Origin: an uncultured Pelagibacteraceae bacterium
GTDB taxonomy: Bacteria > Pseudomonadota > Alphaproteobacteria > Pelagibacterales > Pelagibacteraceae
Length of the DNA: 64,000 nt
NCBI GenBank assembly: GCA_902576375.1
Contig: CACGUZ010000001.1
Location: 310,001 to 374,000 of the forward strand
Direction: 5' to 3'
A program made the translations under genes and the position numbers. Positions within the stretch are counted from its first letter, which is position 1, and every line of letters starts with the position of its first letter. This document shows, in pieces, positions 42,784 through 52,467 of the stretch. The notes beneath the pieces are model-generated. The model was given only the letters and a program-made list of their open reading frames with translations. It was not told where the DNA came from and ran no database searches.

Positions 42784-45653
42784 TGTTACATAATTCTGAA
42801 AAAGATTTTATAAAAAGACACGTTGGTCCATCTGAAGATGATCAATCTAAAATGTTAAAAAAATTAAATTATAAATCATTAGATGATTTAATTAATAGTA
42901 CTGTTCCAGAAAAAATACAGTTTAAGGGTGAACTTAATATTGGTGAGTCTAATTCAGAATACGAAGCATTAAGAAAATTAAAGGCAATTTCTAAAAAAAA
43001 TGAAATTTACTCAAATTTTATTGGCATGGGCTATTATGGTACATACACACCTTACGTAATTTTAAGAAATATATTGGAAAATCCAGGCTGGTACACATCT
43101 TATACGCCTTATCAACCAGAAGTGGCTCAAGGAAGACTGGAGATGCTTTTAAACTTTCAACAAATGATTGTTGATTTTACAGGAATGGATATTGCAAATG
43201 CATCTTTACTCGATGAAGGAACAGCGGCTGCAGAAGCTATGGGTTTAAGTTATAGACTTGATAAAAGTGATAGTAACTTGGTTTTTGTCTCAGAAAATTG
43301 TCATCCCCAAACTGTTGAGGTTATAAGAACTAGAGCAGAACCTATGGGTCTCAAAGTTCTTGTTGGAAATGAAGATAAAGTTTTAGAACAATTAAAAGAG
43401 GATATAGTTTGTGGAATATTACAATATCCTGGAACTTTGGGAGATATTAAAGATCCAAGCGAGGCAATAAGCAAAATTCATAAAAAAAATGGTAAAGCTA
43501 TTTTAGCTTGCGATCTTCTTGCGCTTGCAAAGCTTAAAACACCGAGAGAACTTGGCGCTGATATTGCAGTTGGTAGTTCACAAAGATTTGGTATTCCAAT
43601 GGGTTATGGAGGACCTCATGCAGCATTTTTTGCAACAAAAGATGAATACAAAAGATCTATGCCAGGTAGAATAGTTGGCGTTTCAGTAGATAGGCATGGA
43701 AACAAGGCTTATAGATTGTCACTACAGACTAGAGAGCAGCATATCAGAAGAGACAAAGCTACAAGTAATATTTGTACCGCTCAAGCATTGTTAGCCATAG
43801 TATCAGCAGCCTATGCTATTTATCATGGTCCAGATGGAATTAAGAAAATTTCTGAAAGAGTTTCTCAATTAGCAAAAAATTTCGCTGATAAAATAAAACA
43901 ATCTGGATATGAAATATATTCTGATTACTTTTTTGATACTGTTACAATTATTACCAAAGAAAAGACTGATCAAATTTATAAAAATGCTTTAAATCAAAAA
44001 GTTAACATTCGAAAAGTAAACCCTGAAATGCTTGCTGTTTCTTTTGATGAGAAAAAGAATGTTTATAGAGTAAATCAACTATTAAAAATTTTTAATGCAG
44101 CAGAATCTATAAAAAAAGAAGATCCAACAGTAAGTTTACCCAATTTACCAAAAAGTTTACTGAGAACTTCTAAATATTTAGAACATCCTGTTTTTAACTC
44201 ATATCGTTCTGAGACAGAAATGCTCAGATACCTTAAAAAGTTAGAGGATAAGGATATAGCTCTTAATAGAACCATGATAGCGTTAGGCTCTTGCACTATG
44301 AAATTAAATGCCACTGCAGAAATGATACCTATCTCCTGGAGAGAATTAGCTGAGCCCCATCCATTTGTACCTATTGAGCAGATGGAGGGATATAGAACAT
44401 TATTCACAGATTTAAAAAACTGGTTAAGATCAATTACTGGTTTTTCGGGAGTTTCACTTCAACCAAATGCAGGTGCCCAAGGCGAATATGCAGGACTAAT
44501 GGTAATTAGAAAATATCATTTAGATAGAGGTGAAAAAAATAGAAACATATGTTTAATACCAAGCTCTGCACACGGAACCAATCCTGCTAGTGCACAAATG
44601 GTTGGAATGAAAGTGGTTGTAGTTAATTGTGATAAAGAAGGTAATGTTGATTTTGATGATTTAAAGAAAAAAGCAGAGCTTCATTCAGAAAATTTAGGAG
44701 CCTTAATGGTCACATATCCATCTACTCATGGAGTATTTGAAGAAAAAATTATGGATATATGTGAACTAATTCATAAACATGGAGGGCAAGTTTATATGGA
44801 CGGGGCAAACTTGAATGCATTAGTTGGTATCGCTAAACCTGGAAATTTTGGTCCGGATGTTTGTCATATAAATTTACATAAAACATTTTGTATCCCTCAT
44901 GGTGGGGGTGGACCAGGTATGGGACCTATTGCATGTAAAAAACATCTACAAGTTTATTTGCCTAATCATCCAGTTGTGAAAGATTGTGGTCCAGCATCGG
45001 GAATTGGAGCTGTGTCTGCTGCTCCATGGGGAAGCTCAAGTATTTTGTCAATTTCTTGGATGTATATAAAAATGATGGGATCAGAGGGATTAAAACTAGC
45101 TTCTAAAGTTGCGATACTAAATGCAAATTATATTGCTGAAAGACTGAAAGATCATTATCCAATCTTGTACAAAGGTTCAAATGGTAATGTTGCTCACGAA
45201 TGTATAATTGATATTAGGTCAATCAAATCAGAAACGGGTGTCACTGAGGAAGATATCGCAAAAAGATTAATTGATTTTGGTTTTCATGCACCAACAATGT
45301 CTTGGCCTGTGGCTGGAACAATGATGATTGAACCTACAGAAAGTGAGACCTTGTCAGAGCTAGATAGGTTTTGTGACACCTTAATTAAGATTAAACAAGA
45401 AATTGATCTAATTAAAACTGGTAAATTTGATAAAGTTGATAATCCAATTAAAAACGCTCCTCATACTGATACTGAGTTAGCCTCTGATAATTGGACACAC
45501 AAGTATTCTAGAGAAGAGGCCGCTTACCCAGCTAAATTTTTAAAAGTAAATAAATTTTGGCCACCAGTTGCAAGAGTAGACAACGTTTATGGTGATAAAA
45601 ATATTTTCTGCACATGTCCTAGCATGGATGAATTTAAAGAAGATGCAGCATAA
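42783..45653 (+). CDS. gcvP: Glycine dehydrogenase (decarboxylating), P-protein, single-chain form
   Basis: 956 residues with both the N- and C-terminal halves in one chain, like E. coli GcvP. Start RHVGPSEDDQSKML; N-half YTPYQPEVAQGRLEMLLNFQ; C-half NAGAQGEYAGLM, SAHGTNPASAQMVGMKVVVV and NLHKTFCIPHGGGGPGMGP, whose Lys (about residue 700) binds pyridoxal phosphate. It decarboxylates glycine and loads the H-protein. Intact and full length. Followed after 6 bases by the FAD oxidoreductase. Confidence 0.97.
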   Translation: MLHNSEKDFIKRHVGPSEDDQSKMLKKLNYKSLDDLINSTVPEKIQFKGELNIGESNSEYEALRKLKAISKKNEIYSNFIGMGYYGTYTPYVILRNILENPGWYTSYTPYQPEVAQGRLEMLLNFQQMIVDFTGMDIANASLLDEGTAAAEAMGLSYRLDKSDSNLVFVSENCHPQTVEVIRTRAEPMGLKVLVGNEDKVLEQLKEDIVCGILQYPGTLGDIKDPSEAISKIHKKNGKAILACDLLALAKLKTPRELGADIAVGSSQRFGIPMGYGGPHAAFFATKDEYKRSMPGRIVGVSVDRHGNKAYRLSLQTREQHIRRDKATSNICTAQALLAIVSAAYAIYHGPDGIKKISERVSQLAKNFADKIKQSGYEIYSDYFFDTVTIITKEKTDQIYKNALNQKVNIRKVNPEMLAVSFDEKKNVYRVNQLLKIFNAAESIKKEDPTVSLPNLPKSLLRTSKYLEHPVFNSYRSETEMLRYLKKLEDKDIALNRTMIALGSCTMKLNATAEMIPISWRELAEPHPFVPIEQMEGYRTLFTDLKNWLRSITGFSGVSLQPNAGAQGEYAGLMVIRKYHLDRGEKNRNICLIPSSAHGTNPASAQMVGMKVVVVNCDKEGNVDFDDLKKKAELHSENLGALMVTYPSTHGVFEEKIMDICELIHKHGGQVYMDGANLNALVGIAKPGNFGPDVCHINLHKTFCIPHGGGGPGMGPIACKKHLQVYLPNHPVVKDCGPASGIGAVSAAPWGSSSILSISWMYIKMMGSEGLKLASKVAILNANYIAERLKDHYPILYKGSNGNVAHECIIDIRSIKSETGVTEEDIAKRLIDFGFHAPTMSWPVAGTMMIEPTESETLSELDRFCDTLIKIKQEIDLIKTGKFDKVDNPIKNAPHTDTELASDNWTHKYSREEAAYPAKFLKVNKFWPPVARVDNVYGDKNIFCTCPSMDEFKEDAA

Positions 45654-45659
45654 TTATTG

Positions 45660-46898
45660 ATGAAAATTGCTGTAGTTGGTTCAGGCATTTCAGGATTAAG
45701 TGCTGCTTATTATCTCTCAAAAAAGAATCACGTAGATCTATTTGAAAAAGAAGATCACTTTGGTGGTCATTCACATACAATTGACCTTATGATTGGAACT
45801 AAAAAAGTTCCAGTAGATATAGGCTTTATAGTGTTTAACTTTGAAACTTACCCAAATTTAATAAATTTTTTTAATGAAAACAAAATTGAAATTGAAAAAA
45901 GCAACATGTCTTTTTCTGTATCAGTACAAGACTCAAACTTTGAATACTGTGGAAAAGGATTAAGTGGAATTTTTTCCAATAAGGTAAATTTATTTAATAT
46001 TAAATTTCTAAAAATGTTTTTTGATATTATAAAATTTTATAAAAAATCTGATAAACTTAATAATTTAAATGAGAAAATCACATTGGGTGATTATTTGATT
46101 AAAAACAATCTTTCAAAAGAATTTATCAATTATCATTTAATACCTATGGTGTCAGCAATCTGGTCGATGCCACCATATGCTGCAAATAAGATGCCTTTAA
46201 AATTCTTTTTAAAATTTTTTCAAAATCATGGATTATTTAAACTTAAAAATAGACCACAATGGTACACAGTCTCAAATAGAAGTAGGTCATATGTAAAAAC
46301 TATTCTATCAAAAATTAGTGGAGAATATTTTAAGAATTATAAAGTCAATAAAATCATTAGTAAATCAAATGGTATTGATTTGTATTATGGTGGAAAAAAT
46401 GAATTTTTTGATTACGACAAAGTAATTATTGCAACACATGCGGACGAAGCATTATCAATGATTGAAAATCCAACTGATCAAGAGAAAGAAGTTTTGTCAA
46501 ATTTCAGTTATAAAGAAAATTTGGCTTACATACACACAGATGAGACAGTTATGCCAAAAAACAAGAATGCCTGGTGTGCCTGGAACTCTTCTATGAAGAA
46601 AAATGAAATTGAAAAAAATTCAATCACTTATTGGTTAAATTTACTTCAAAATTTAGAATGTGAGAAAAATATATTTCTTACACTAAATCCATACCTCAAT
46701 ATCGATGAAACAAAAATTTTGAAAAAAGTTAAATTTACTCACCCATATTTTGATCAATCTGCTTTAGATTATCAAAGTAAGCTTAAAAATTTGCAAAATA
46801 AAAGAAATATTCTTTTTTGTGGTAGTTATTTTGGTTACGGTTTTCATGAAGATGGAATAAAATCATCAATTGAAATGCTAAAAAACCTTGATGACTAG
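45660..46898 (+). CDS. FAD-dependent oxidoreductase (NAD/FAD-binding amine-oxidase family, cfa-cluster type)
   Basis: 412 residues from ATG 45660 (a TTG just before it is in frame but less likely). The dinucleotide motif is IAVVGSGISGLSAAYYL, followed by the GGHSHTIDL segment and VDIGFIVFNFETYPNL, characteristic of the predicted NAD/FAD-binding proteins (COG2907) that neighbour DUF1365 and cyclopropane-synthase genes. The C-terminus (CGSYFGYGFHEDGIKSSIEM) closes the FAD site. In Rhodobacter a comparable gene set takes part in making modified (furan) fatty acids; I recall this but have not checked it here. Confidence 0.85.
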   Translation: MKIAVVGSGISGLSAAYYLSKKNHVDLFEKEDHFGGHSHTIDLMIGTKKVPVDIGFIVFNFETYPNLINFFNENKIEIEKSNMSFSVSVQDSNFEYCGKGLSGIFSNKVNLFNIKFLKMFFDIIKFYKKSDKLNNLNEKITLGDYLIKNNLSKEFINYHLIPMVSAIWSMPPYAANKMPLKFFLKFFQNHGLFKLKNRPQWYTVSNRSRSYVKTILSKISGEYFKNYKVNKIISKSNGIDLYYGGKNEFFDYDKVIIATHADEALSMIENPTDQEKEVLSNFSYKENLAYIHTDETVMPKNKNAWCAWNSSMKKNEIEKNSITYWLNLLQNLECEKNIFLTLNPYLNIDETKILKKVKFTHPYFDQSALDYQSKLKNLQNKRNILFCGSYFGYGFHEDGIKSSIEMLKNLDD

Positions 46899-47649
46899 CT
46901 CAATTTATAATGGAACGGTAATACACAAAAGATTTAAACCAAAAAAACATTATTTTAAGTACAGTGTATTTTCATTATTAATTGATTTATCTGATCTAAA
47001 TAAGCTGAATAAAAATATAAGTTTTTTCTCATATAATCGGTTTAATCTAATTAGTTTTTTTGACAAAGATCATGGTCAAAGAGATGGCTCATCTTTGACT
47101 GAATGGGTGAAAAAAAATTTAGAGGAAAATAATATCTTTTCAAAAGATATAAGAATAAAGCTTTTGTGCTATCCAAGAATTTTTGGTTATGTGTTTAATC
47201 CTCTTAGTGTTTTCTTTGTTTATGATCATAATGAAAATTTAATTTCAATATTATATGAGGTAAAAAATACTTTTGGAGAACAACATACTTATATTTTTAG
47301 AGTAGAGAAAAATAACATGTTACAACACAACTGTTTCAAAAAATTTCATGTGTCTCCGTTTATTGAAATGAATTGTAATTATTTTTTTAGAATCTTAAAA
47401 CCCTCAGAAAAGATTTCAGTCATAATTGATCAATATCAGCAAAATGAAAAAATCTTATTTGCATCACAAGAAGGAAAAAGGGTAGATTTTACAACCATAG
47501 AACTACTTAAATCATACATAAAACATCCTTTAATGACATTTAAAATTATATCGGCGATACATTTTGAAGCCTTTAAATTATGGCTGAAAGGAATAAAATT
47601 TGTAAAAAAAAAACTTAAAATTAAAAATAATATCACTTTTGAGAATTAA
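46891..47649 (+). CDS. DUF1365 family protein
   Basis: About 252 residues from ATG 46891, overlapping the upstream stop by 8 bases. Signatures: SIYNGTVIHKRFKPKKHYFKY at the start, LLCYPRIFGYVFNPLSVFFVYD, and 'VKNTFGEQHTYIF' and 'KKFHVSPF'. This family is almost always found next to a FAD oxidoreductase and a cyclopropane-synthase-like gene; its biochemical role is not settled. Stop/start junction with the next gene is TAATG. Confidence 0.92.
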   Translation: MTSSIYNGTVIHKRFKPKKHYFKYSVFSLLIDLSDLNKLNKNISFFSYNRFNLISFFDKDHGQRDGSSLTEWVKKNLEENNIFSKDIRIKLLCYPRIFGYVFNPLSVFFVYDHNENLISILYEVKNTFGEQHTYIFRVEKNNMLQHNCFKKFHVSPFIEMNCNYFFRILKPSEKISVIIDQYQQNEKILFASQEGKRVDFTTIELLKSYIKHPLMTFKIISAIHFEAFKLWLKGIKFVKKKLKIKNNITFEN

Positions 47650-48827
47650 TGGGCTTGTATAACTTTTCAGATCAAATCGTCTTTAAAATTTTAAGAGATA
47701 TTGAGCATGGGTATTTAGAGATCACAAAATATAACGGTAAATTATTAAAATTTGGAAACCCTAATAGTCCTTTAAAATCAGTTTTAAAGATAAAAAAACC
47801 AAATTTTACTTTTAACTTAATAAAAGGTGGAAGTGTCGGTTTTGCAGAATCTTATATGAGGGATGAATTTGAAACTGATAATCTTTCAAACTTGATCGAA
47901 ATCACTGCAAGAAATATTAAAATAATTTATAAATTTTCAGGTCTATTAGACTTTCCAATGGTCAATTACGTTAAAAATATATTTATTAAAAACACCAGAG
48001 GTCGAAGTAAAGATAATATTTCAAAACATTACGACTTAGGCAACGAGTTTTTTGCACTATGGCTTGATAAAACCTTAACATATTCAAGTGCAATATTTGA
48101 TGAGAGAAATAAAGATTTGTCTAATGCACAAAATAATAAATATCAAAAATTAATAGATTTAATAAAACCAAATAACGGTGACAAAATTTTAGAGATCGGA
48201 TGTGGTTGGGGTGGTTTTGCTGAATATTTAGGAAAAAAATATGATGTTAAATTAGATTGTATTACTATATCGAAAAAACAATTTGAATATGCAAAAAAAA
48301 GAATTCACGAATGTGGCTTAAACGAAAAAGTAAATATTGAAATTAAAGATTATAGAGATTTAAAAAATAAATATAATTCAATTGCTTCAATAGAAATGAT
48401 AGAAGCTGTTGGACAAAATTACCTAGAAAGTTATTTTAAAACTATTAAAGACAATCTATCAGATGATGGAAGAGCTGCTATTCAGGCTATTACAATAGAT
48501 GATAATATGTTTGACCGATATAAAAACAAGACAGATTTTATCCAAAAATATATTTTCCCTGGAGGTTTTTTACCAAGTAAGAATATTATTAATAAATATG
48601 TCTCAGAAAATGGTCTAGCTATCAAGTCGTATGACTCCTATGCAGATCATTATTCTGATACATTAGCAATATGGAGAAATGAATTTAATAAGAAGTGGGA
48701 TTTAATTAAGAAACAAGGATTTGATTTAACTTTTAAAAGAATGTGGGAATTTTACCTTTCTTATTGTGAGGCAGGATTTAAATCGAAAAATATAGATTTA
48801 ATTCAATTTTCACTTCAAAATAAATGA
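47649..48827 (+). CDS. Cyclopropane-fatty-acyl-phospholipid synthase-family methyltransferase
   Basis: 392 residues. The SAM-binding motif ILEIGCGWGGFAEYLG lies near residue 182; preceding it is the N-terminal phospholipid-binding region and the family phrase SKHYDLGNEFFALWLDKTLTYSSAIF. Later segments CITISKKQFEYAKKRI, YRDLKNKYNSIASIEMIEAVG, QAITIDDNMFDRYKNKTDFIQKYIFPGGFLPS and YADHYSDTLAIWRNEF are typical Cfa. It could make a cyclopropane or a methyl branch; context with the FAD enzyme and DUF1365 favours the latter, as in furan-fatty-acid clusters. It starts in the upstream stop (TAATG). Confidence 0.93.
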   Translation: MGLYNFSDQIVFKILRDIEHGYLEITKYNGKLLKFGNPNSPLKSVLKIKKPNFTFNLIKGGSVGFAESYMRDEFETDNLSNLIEITARNIKIIYKFSGLLDFPMVNYVKNIFIKNTRGRSKDNISKHYDLGNEFFALWLDKTLTYSSAIFDERNKDLSNAQNNKYQKLIDLIKPNNGDKILEIGCGWGGFAEYLGKKYDVKLDCITISKKQFEYAKKRIHECGLNEKVNIEIKDYRDLKNKYNSIASIEMIEAVGQNYLESYFKTIKDNLSDDGRAAIQAITIDDNMFDRYKNKTDFIQKYIFPGGFLPSKNIINKYVSENGLAIKSYDSYADHYSDTLAIWRNEFNKKWDLIKKQGFDLTFKRMWEFYLSYCEAGFKSKNIDLIQFSLQNK

Positions 48828-48843
48828 TCTTTAAAGGAAACAA

Positions 48844-49392
48844 ATGATTAAACTTAAAAATAGCAAATCAATTTTATTGATAATTTTTCTTTTCTTAATT
48901 ACAAACTGTTCAAAAAATAGCGCTATGAAACCAGAAGATTTTAAAAATAAAGAACCTAGATTGATTATTGAAAATTATTTATCCGGCAATGTAAAAGCTT
49001 GGGGTGTGCTTCAAAATAGATCTGGAAAAGTCACAAGACAATTTTCTGCAGATTTAAACGGAAAATGGGATGGTAAACAACTGATACTTGATGAAAAATT
49101 TAACTGGGATGATGGGGAAATTCAAACTAGACAATGGCAGATCACTAAAATTGACGAAAATAATTATGAGGGTACAGCAGGAGATGTTGTTGGTAAAGCA
49201 AAAGGATATTCATATGGTCCAGCTTTTAAATTTGAATATGTTTTGTTAGTTCCGGTCAAAGGTAAAGAAATTAAAATTACTTTTGATGATTGGATTTTCA
49301 AACAAGACGAACGTGTAGCAATTAATAGGGCTACAATGACTAAATTTGGATTCAAAGTAGCAGAATTAACCGTAGTGTTTGTTAAAGATTAA
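48844..49392 (+). CDS. DUF3833 family lipoprotein
   Basis: 182 residues with a lipobox at the end of a hydrophobic leader (FLFLITNCSKNS, Cys after TN). 'NYLSGNVKAWGVLQNRSGKVTRQFSADLNGKWDGKQLILDEKFNWDDGEIQTRQWQITK' matches DUF3833, a family that co-occurs with the upstream gene set. It is probably lipid-anchored in the periplasm. Convergent with the SDR gene, with a 4-base overlap. Confidence 0.88.
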   Translation: MIKLKNSKSILLIIFLFLITNCSKNSAMKPEDFKNKEPRLIIENYLSGNVKAWGVLQNRSGKVTRQFSADLNGKWDGKQLILDEKFNWDDGEIQTRQWQITKIDENNYEGTAGDVVGKAKGYSYGPAFKFEYVLLVPVKGKEIKITFDDWIFKQDERVAINRATMTKFGFKVAELTVVFVKD

Positions 49393-50150
49393 TTTTTTTT
49401 TTGGTATTTTGTAAGTTTTCCAATTAATCCAAAATAAATTTTGTTTGGTAAGAAACTTAGTATTTTCAATATAGTTGTTAAAGATTTTGGAAAATGAATT
49501 TCAAAAGAATTTTTATTTACTAAACCATCATAAATTTTTTCTGCAGCATATTCAGAAGTTTTTAAGAAAGGCATTTTGAAATCATTTTTGTCAGTCATCG
49601 GTGTTTTAATAAAACCTGGTGAGACAAGACATACCCGGACATTTGATCTACCAAAATCAAAATATAAACTTTCAGCTAAATTATTTAAAGCTGATTTAGA
49701 TGGCCCATATCCAGTTGAATTTGGTAATCCCCGGTAACCTGCAATAGAGGAGACTATTGTGATTATTCCACTTTTTTTATCTTTAAAATATTTTTCTGCA
49801 GCTTTAATACTATTTAATGTTCCAAAAAAATTTACTTTAAATACATTTTCAATTTGCTCAACATCAATATCTTTTTCTTTTTTAGGATCCCATGTACCAG
49901 TTGAGAAAAAACAAATATCTACACTCTGAAAAGTATCTACTATATTTTGAAAAACTTCTTTACATTTATTTTTATCGGTTACGTCTAATGGAAAAGAACT
50001 AATATTTTCATGCTCTCCACAAGTTTCTTTTAGTAAATTTTCACGTCTTGCAGATATTGCAACATTCCAACCTTCTTTGGCAAATTTTATTGCTAAAGCT
50101 TTACCAATTCCTGTACTACCACCTGTGATCCAAATAGTTTTTTTATTCAT
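49389..50150 (-). CDS. Short-chain dehydrogenase/reductase
   Basis: 253 residues of the classical SDR family: nucleotide motif TGGSTGIGKALAIKFAKEGW, NNAG-region variant (ICFFSTGTWD), and catalytic S...YGPSK (VSSIAGYRGLPNSTGYGPSKSALN). The C-terminal tail has a basic hydrophobic segment (FPKSLTTILKILSFLPNKIYFGLIGKL) that may touch the membrane. SDRs of this form accompany the cfa-like gene cluster in other bacteria; substrate is unknown. Its start is 9 bases from the divergent TspO gene. Confidence 0.85.
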   Translation of the reverse strand: MNKKTIWITGGSTGIGKALAIKFAKEGWNVAISARRENLLKETCGEHENISSFPLDVTDKNKCKEVFQNIVDTFQSVDICFFSTGTWDPKKEKDIDVEQIENVFKVNFFGTLNSIKAAEKYFKDKKSGIITIVSSIAGYRGLPNSTGYGPSKSALNNLAESLYFDFGRSNVRVCLVSPGFIKTPMTDKNDFKMPFLKTSEYAAEKIYDGLVNKNSFEIHFPKSLTTILKILSFLPNKIYFGLIGKLTKYQKKN

Positions 50151-50159
50151 ATTATAAAG

Positions 50160-50642
50160 ATGTATAATACTAATATGCTAAAAAATAAATTTTATTCACT
50201 AATTCTTTTTTCAATTGTCACTTTTTCTGCGTCATTTATTGGTGGTTTAGTCTCTATAAGCCTTAAAGAACCTTGGTACTCTGGACTTGTTAAATCAAAT
50301 TACAATCCACCAGATTGGATATTTGCACCTGTTTGGACAACACTTTACATAATGATGACATTAGCTATTTGGTTTTTTTGGCATAGTAAAAAAAGAGATG
50401 TAAATACAATTTACATTTATTTTATACATATAGTTTTTAATGCAACTTGGAGTATTGTTTTTTTTGGACTACATCAAATATTCTTTGCATTAGTTGTTCT
50501 TATGATTTTGATAACTTTGATAATAATTTTGATTATTAGATTTAAACGTGTCAATTTTGTAAGTTATTACTTAATGATTCCATATTTACTTTGGTGTTTC
50601 TATGCTTTATTTCTTAATTATAACTTAATGGTGCTAAATTAA
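50160..50642 (+). CDS. tspO: TspO/MBR-family tryptophan-rich sensory protein
   Basis: 160 residues with five membrane helices. Hallmarks: GLVKSNYNPPDWIFAPVWTTLYIMMTLAIW, FNATWSIVFFGLHQIFFAL and MIPYLLWCFYALFLNYNLMVLN. TspO proteins bind porphyrins and sterols and in Rhodobacter affect oxygen- and light-related gene expression. The start could be ATG 50160 or ATG 50175. It is followed directly by the FAD oxidase gene (0-base spacing). Confidence 0.93.
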   Translation: MYNTNMLKNKFYSLILFSIVTFSASFIGGLVSISLKEPWYSGLVKSNYNPPDWIFAPVWTTLYIMMTLAIWFFWHSKKRDVNTIYIYFIHIVFNATWSIVFFGLHQIFFALVVLMILITLIIILIIRFKRVNFVSYYLMIPYLLWCFYALFLNYNLMVLN

Positions 50643-51746
50643 ATGGATGATGTTGTAATAGTTGGTGGAGGAATAATTGGTGCAGCAACTGCTTATTTCC
50701 TATCTAAAGAGGGAAGAAAAGTTAAAGTAATTGAAAGAGACCCAACTTATAAATCAGCTTCCTTCCCGTTATCTCTTGGCGGTTTTAGAAGACAATTTTT
50801 TCAAACGGAAAATATTTTATTAGGTAAATTTGCGAGAGAATTTATTTTTCAGATACCAGAGTTGCTGAAAACTGAAAAAAATCCTAATCCTACTGCAAGC
50901 ATGGTACCAAATGGATATCTATTAATGTTTGGCCCAGAACATGCAGACGAACAATACAGGGCTCTTGAAAATCATAAAGCATGTGACGCTGGAACAAAGA
51001 ACATCAAGGGTTCTGAGTTAGACAAGTTTTTTCCTTATATAAACAAAGAAGGAATAGAAACTGCTACATTTACTGACAATAAAAGTGAAGGATGGATTGA
51101 TCCTTTCCTTTTTCACACAGCATTAAAAAGTAAAGCGATAGAGCAAGGTGCAGAATTTGTTAAAGGTGAAGTTAAATCTTTATCGGAAATAAATGCTAAA
51201 ACAATAGTTTCTGCCGCTGGATGTTGGACAAAAGAATTATTGGAAGATATTCCAGTTGAGCCTCAAAAGCACACAGTCTTTAGAGTTAAGTGTCCAAAAC
51301 ATATTCCTGAAATGCCTTTAACTGGAGATTTAACAACAGGAGTTTATTGGAGGCCTGAAGGTAAAGAGTATTTAGCTGGTTCACCAAAATCAGTTTTTGA
51401 TGCCACAGATCTCGAACCAGCTTGGGACGATTTTGAGGAATTGGTTTGGCCTGCTTTAGCTAAAAGAATTCCTGCATTTGAAGAATTGAAATTAACCGGT
51501 GGTTGGGCAGGTTATTATGATTGTAATCGATTAGATAATAATGCAGTTGTAGGAAAGCATCCTAAATTTGAAAACGTATACTTAGCAACCGGTTTTACTG
51601 GAAGAGGATTAATGCAAGCACCAGGAATTGGAAGAGCTTTGACAGAGCTAATTACAACAGGCGCTTATCAATCGATTGATATTTCAAATATGGCAGTAGA
51701 AAGAGTATTAGGTGCAAAAGCAAGACCAGAACCTTACGTGTTATAA
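50643..51746 (+). CDS. FAD-dependent oxidoreductase (DAO/sarcosine-oxidase-beta-like)
   Basis: 367 residues. Rossmann motif DDVVIVGGGIIGAATAYFLSKEG at the start, SAASFPLSLGGFRRQFF-type second loop, and the C-terminal GxxG (LATGFTGRGLMQAPGIGRALTELI). This is the DAO fold, closest by eye to FOXRED1/sarcosine oxidase beta-like proteins. It probably oxidises an amine or N-methyl amino acid with FAD. The substrate cannot be set from sequence. Confidence 0.85.
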   Translation: MDDVVIVGGGIIGAATAYFLSKEGRKVKVIERDPTYKSASFPLSLGGFRRQFFQTENILLGKFAREFIFQIPELLKTEKNPNPTASMVPNGYLLMFGPEHADEQYRALENHKACDAGTKNIKGSELDKFFPYINKEGIETATFTDNKSEGWIDPFLFHTALKSKAIEQGAEFVKGEVKSLSEINAKTIVSAAGCWTKELLEDIPVEPQKHTVFRVKCPKHIPEMPLTGDLTTGVYWRPEGKEYLAGSPKSVFDATDLEPAWDDFEELVWPALAKRIPAFEELKLTGGWAGYYDCNRLDNNAVVGKHPKFENVYLATGFTGRGLMQAPGIGRALTELITTGAYQSIDISNMAVERVLGAKARPEPYVL

Positions 51747-51756
51747 AAAACTTTAA

Positions 51757-52458
51757 ATGCAAAAAATTTTTAATTTTTTTCCACTGACAGTTTATAAGTC
51801 GACGCTCTCACTTTCAGAAAATGAAAAAAATGAAATGATTGAAGAAGTTAGATTAATGGAAAAAAAAAGTAAAAATTTAGATTATAAATCTGCAACAAAA
51901 GCTTGGACAGGAGATACTCAAGGATTTGAGTATTTGCACAATAATCCAAAATTTAAAAATTTATTTGTTCAAATTAATAATTGTATTTTAGAATATTTAG
52001 AAAGTTTATCAGTGAACCATACAAAGCTTGATCTTTATTTTCAAAGATCGTGGGCAACAATTTCAAAAAAAACTGAACATATTGATAATCATTCACATGA
52101 TCAGTCGCACCTTTCCATTGCATTTTATTTAAAGAAACAAAAAGATGATGCTAAGATCATGTTTTTTGATACTTCTAAGCATAATGAATTTATTCCTCAA
52201 TTATTCGACTCAAGATCATTAGCAAAAGAAAATATTTTTAAAAAACGAGATATTTTAAATTCAAGTAAAGTTGTATTTGATACTAAAGAAGATGATTTGT
52301 TGATATTTCCTTCTAAAACAATTCATGGCACAGAGCAAGGAAAGTCTAATTCTGAAAGGATATCAATCTCAGCAGATATAGTATTTTTAGCAAAAGACTC
52401 ATCAACACTTGAACATTTAGTTCCCCCAGTCGAAAATTGGAAAAAATTTTCTAATTAA
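51757..52458 (+). CDS. 2-oxoglutarate/Fe(II) oxygenase-like protein (TIGR02466-type)
   Basis: 233 residues. The metal-binding facial triad fits H...D and a later H: EHIDNHSHDQSHLSIAFYLKK and FPSKTIHGTEQGKSNSERISISADIVF (with the conserved Arg of RISIS). This matches the putative 2OG-Fe(II) oxygenase family TIGR02466. Members are often seen in marine bacteria and phages; substrate unknown. Follows the FAD oxidase by 10 bases, perhaps in the same transcript. Confidence 0.8.
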   Translation: MQKIFNFFPLTVYKSTLSLSENEKNEMIEEVRLMEKKSKNLDYKSATKAWTGDTQGFEYLHNNPKFKNLFVQINNCILEYLESLSVNHTKLDLYFQRSWATISKKTEHIDNHSHDQSHLSIAFYLKKQKDDAKIMFFDTSKHNEFIPQLFDSRSLAKENIFKKRDILNSSKVVFDTKEDDLLIFPSKTIHGTEQGKSNSERISISADIVFLAKDSSTLEHLVPPVENWKKFSN

Positions 52459-52467
52459 TTAGTAAAG

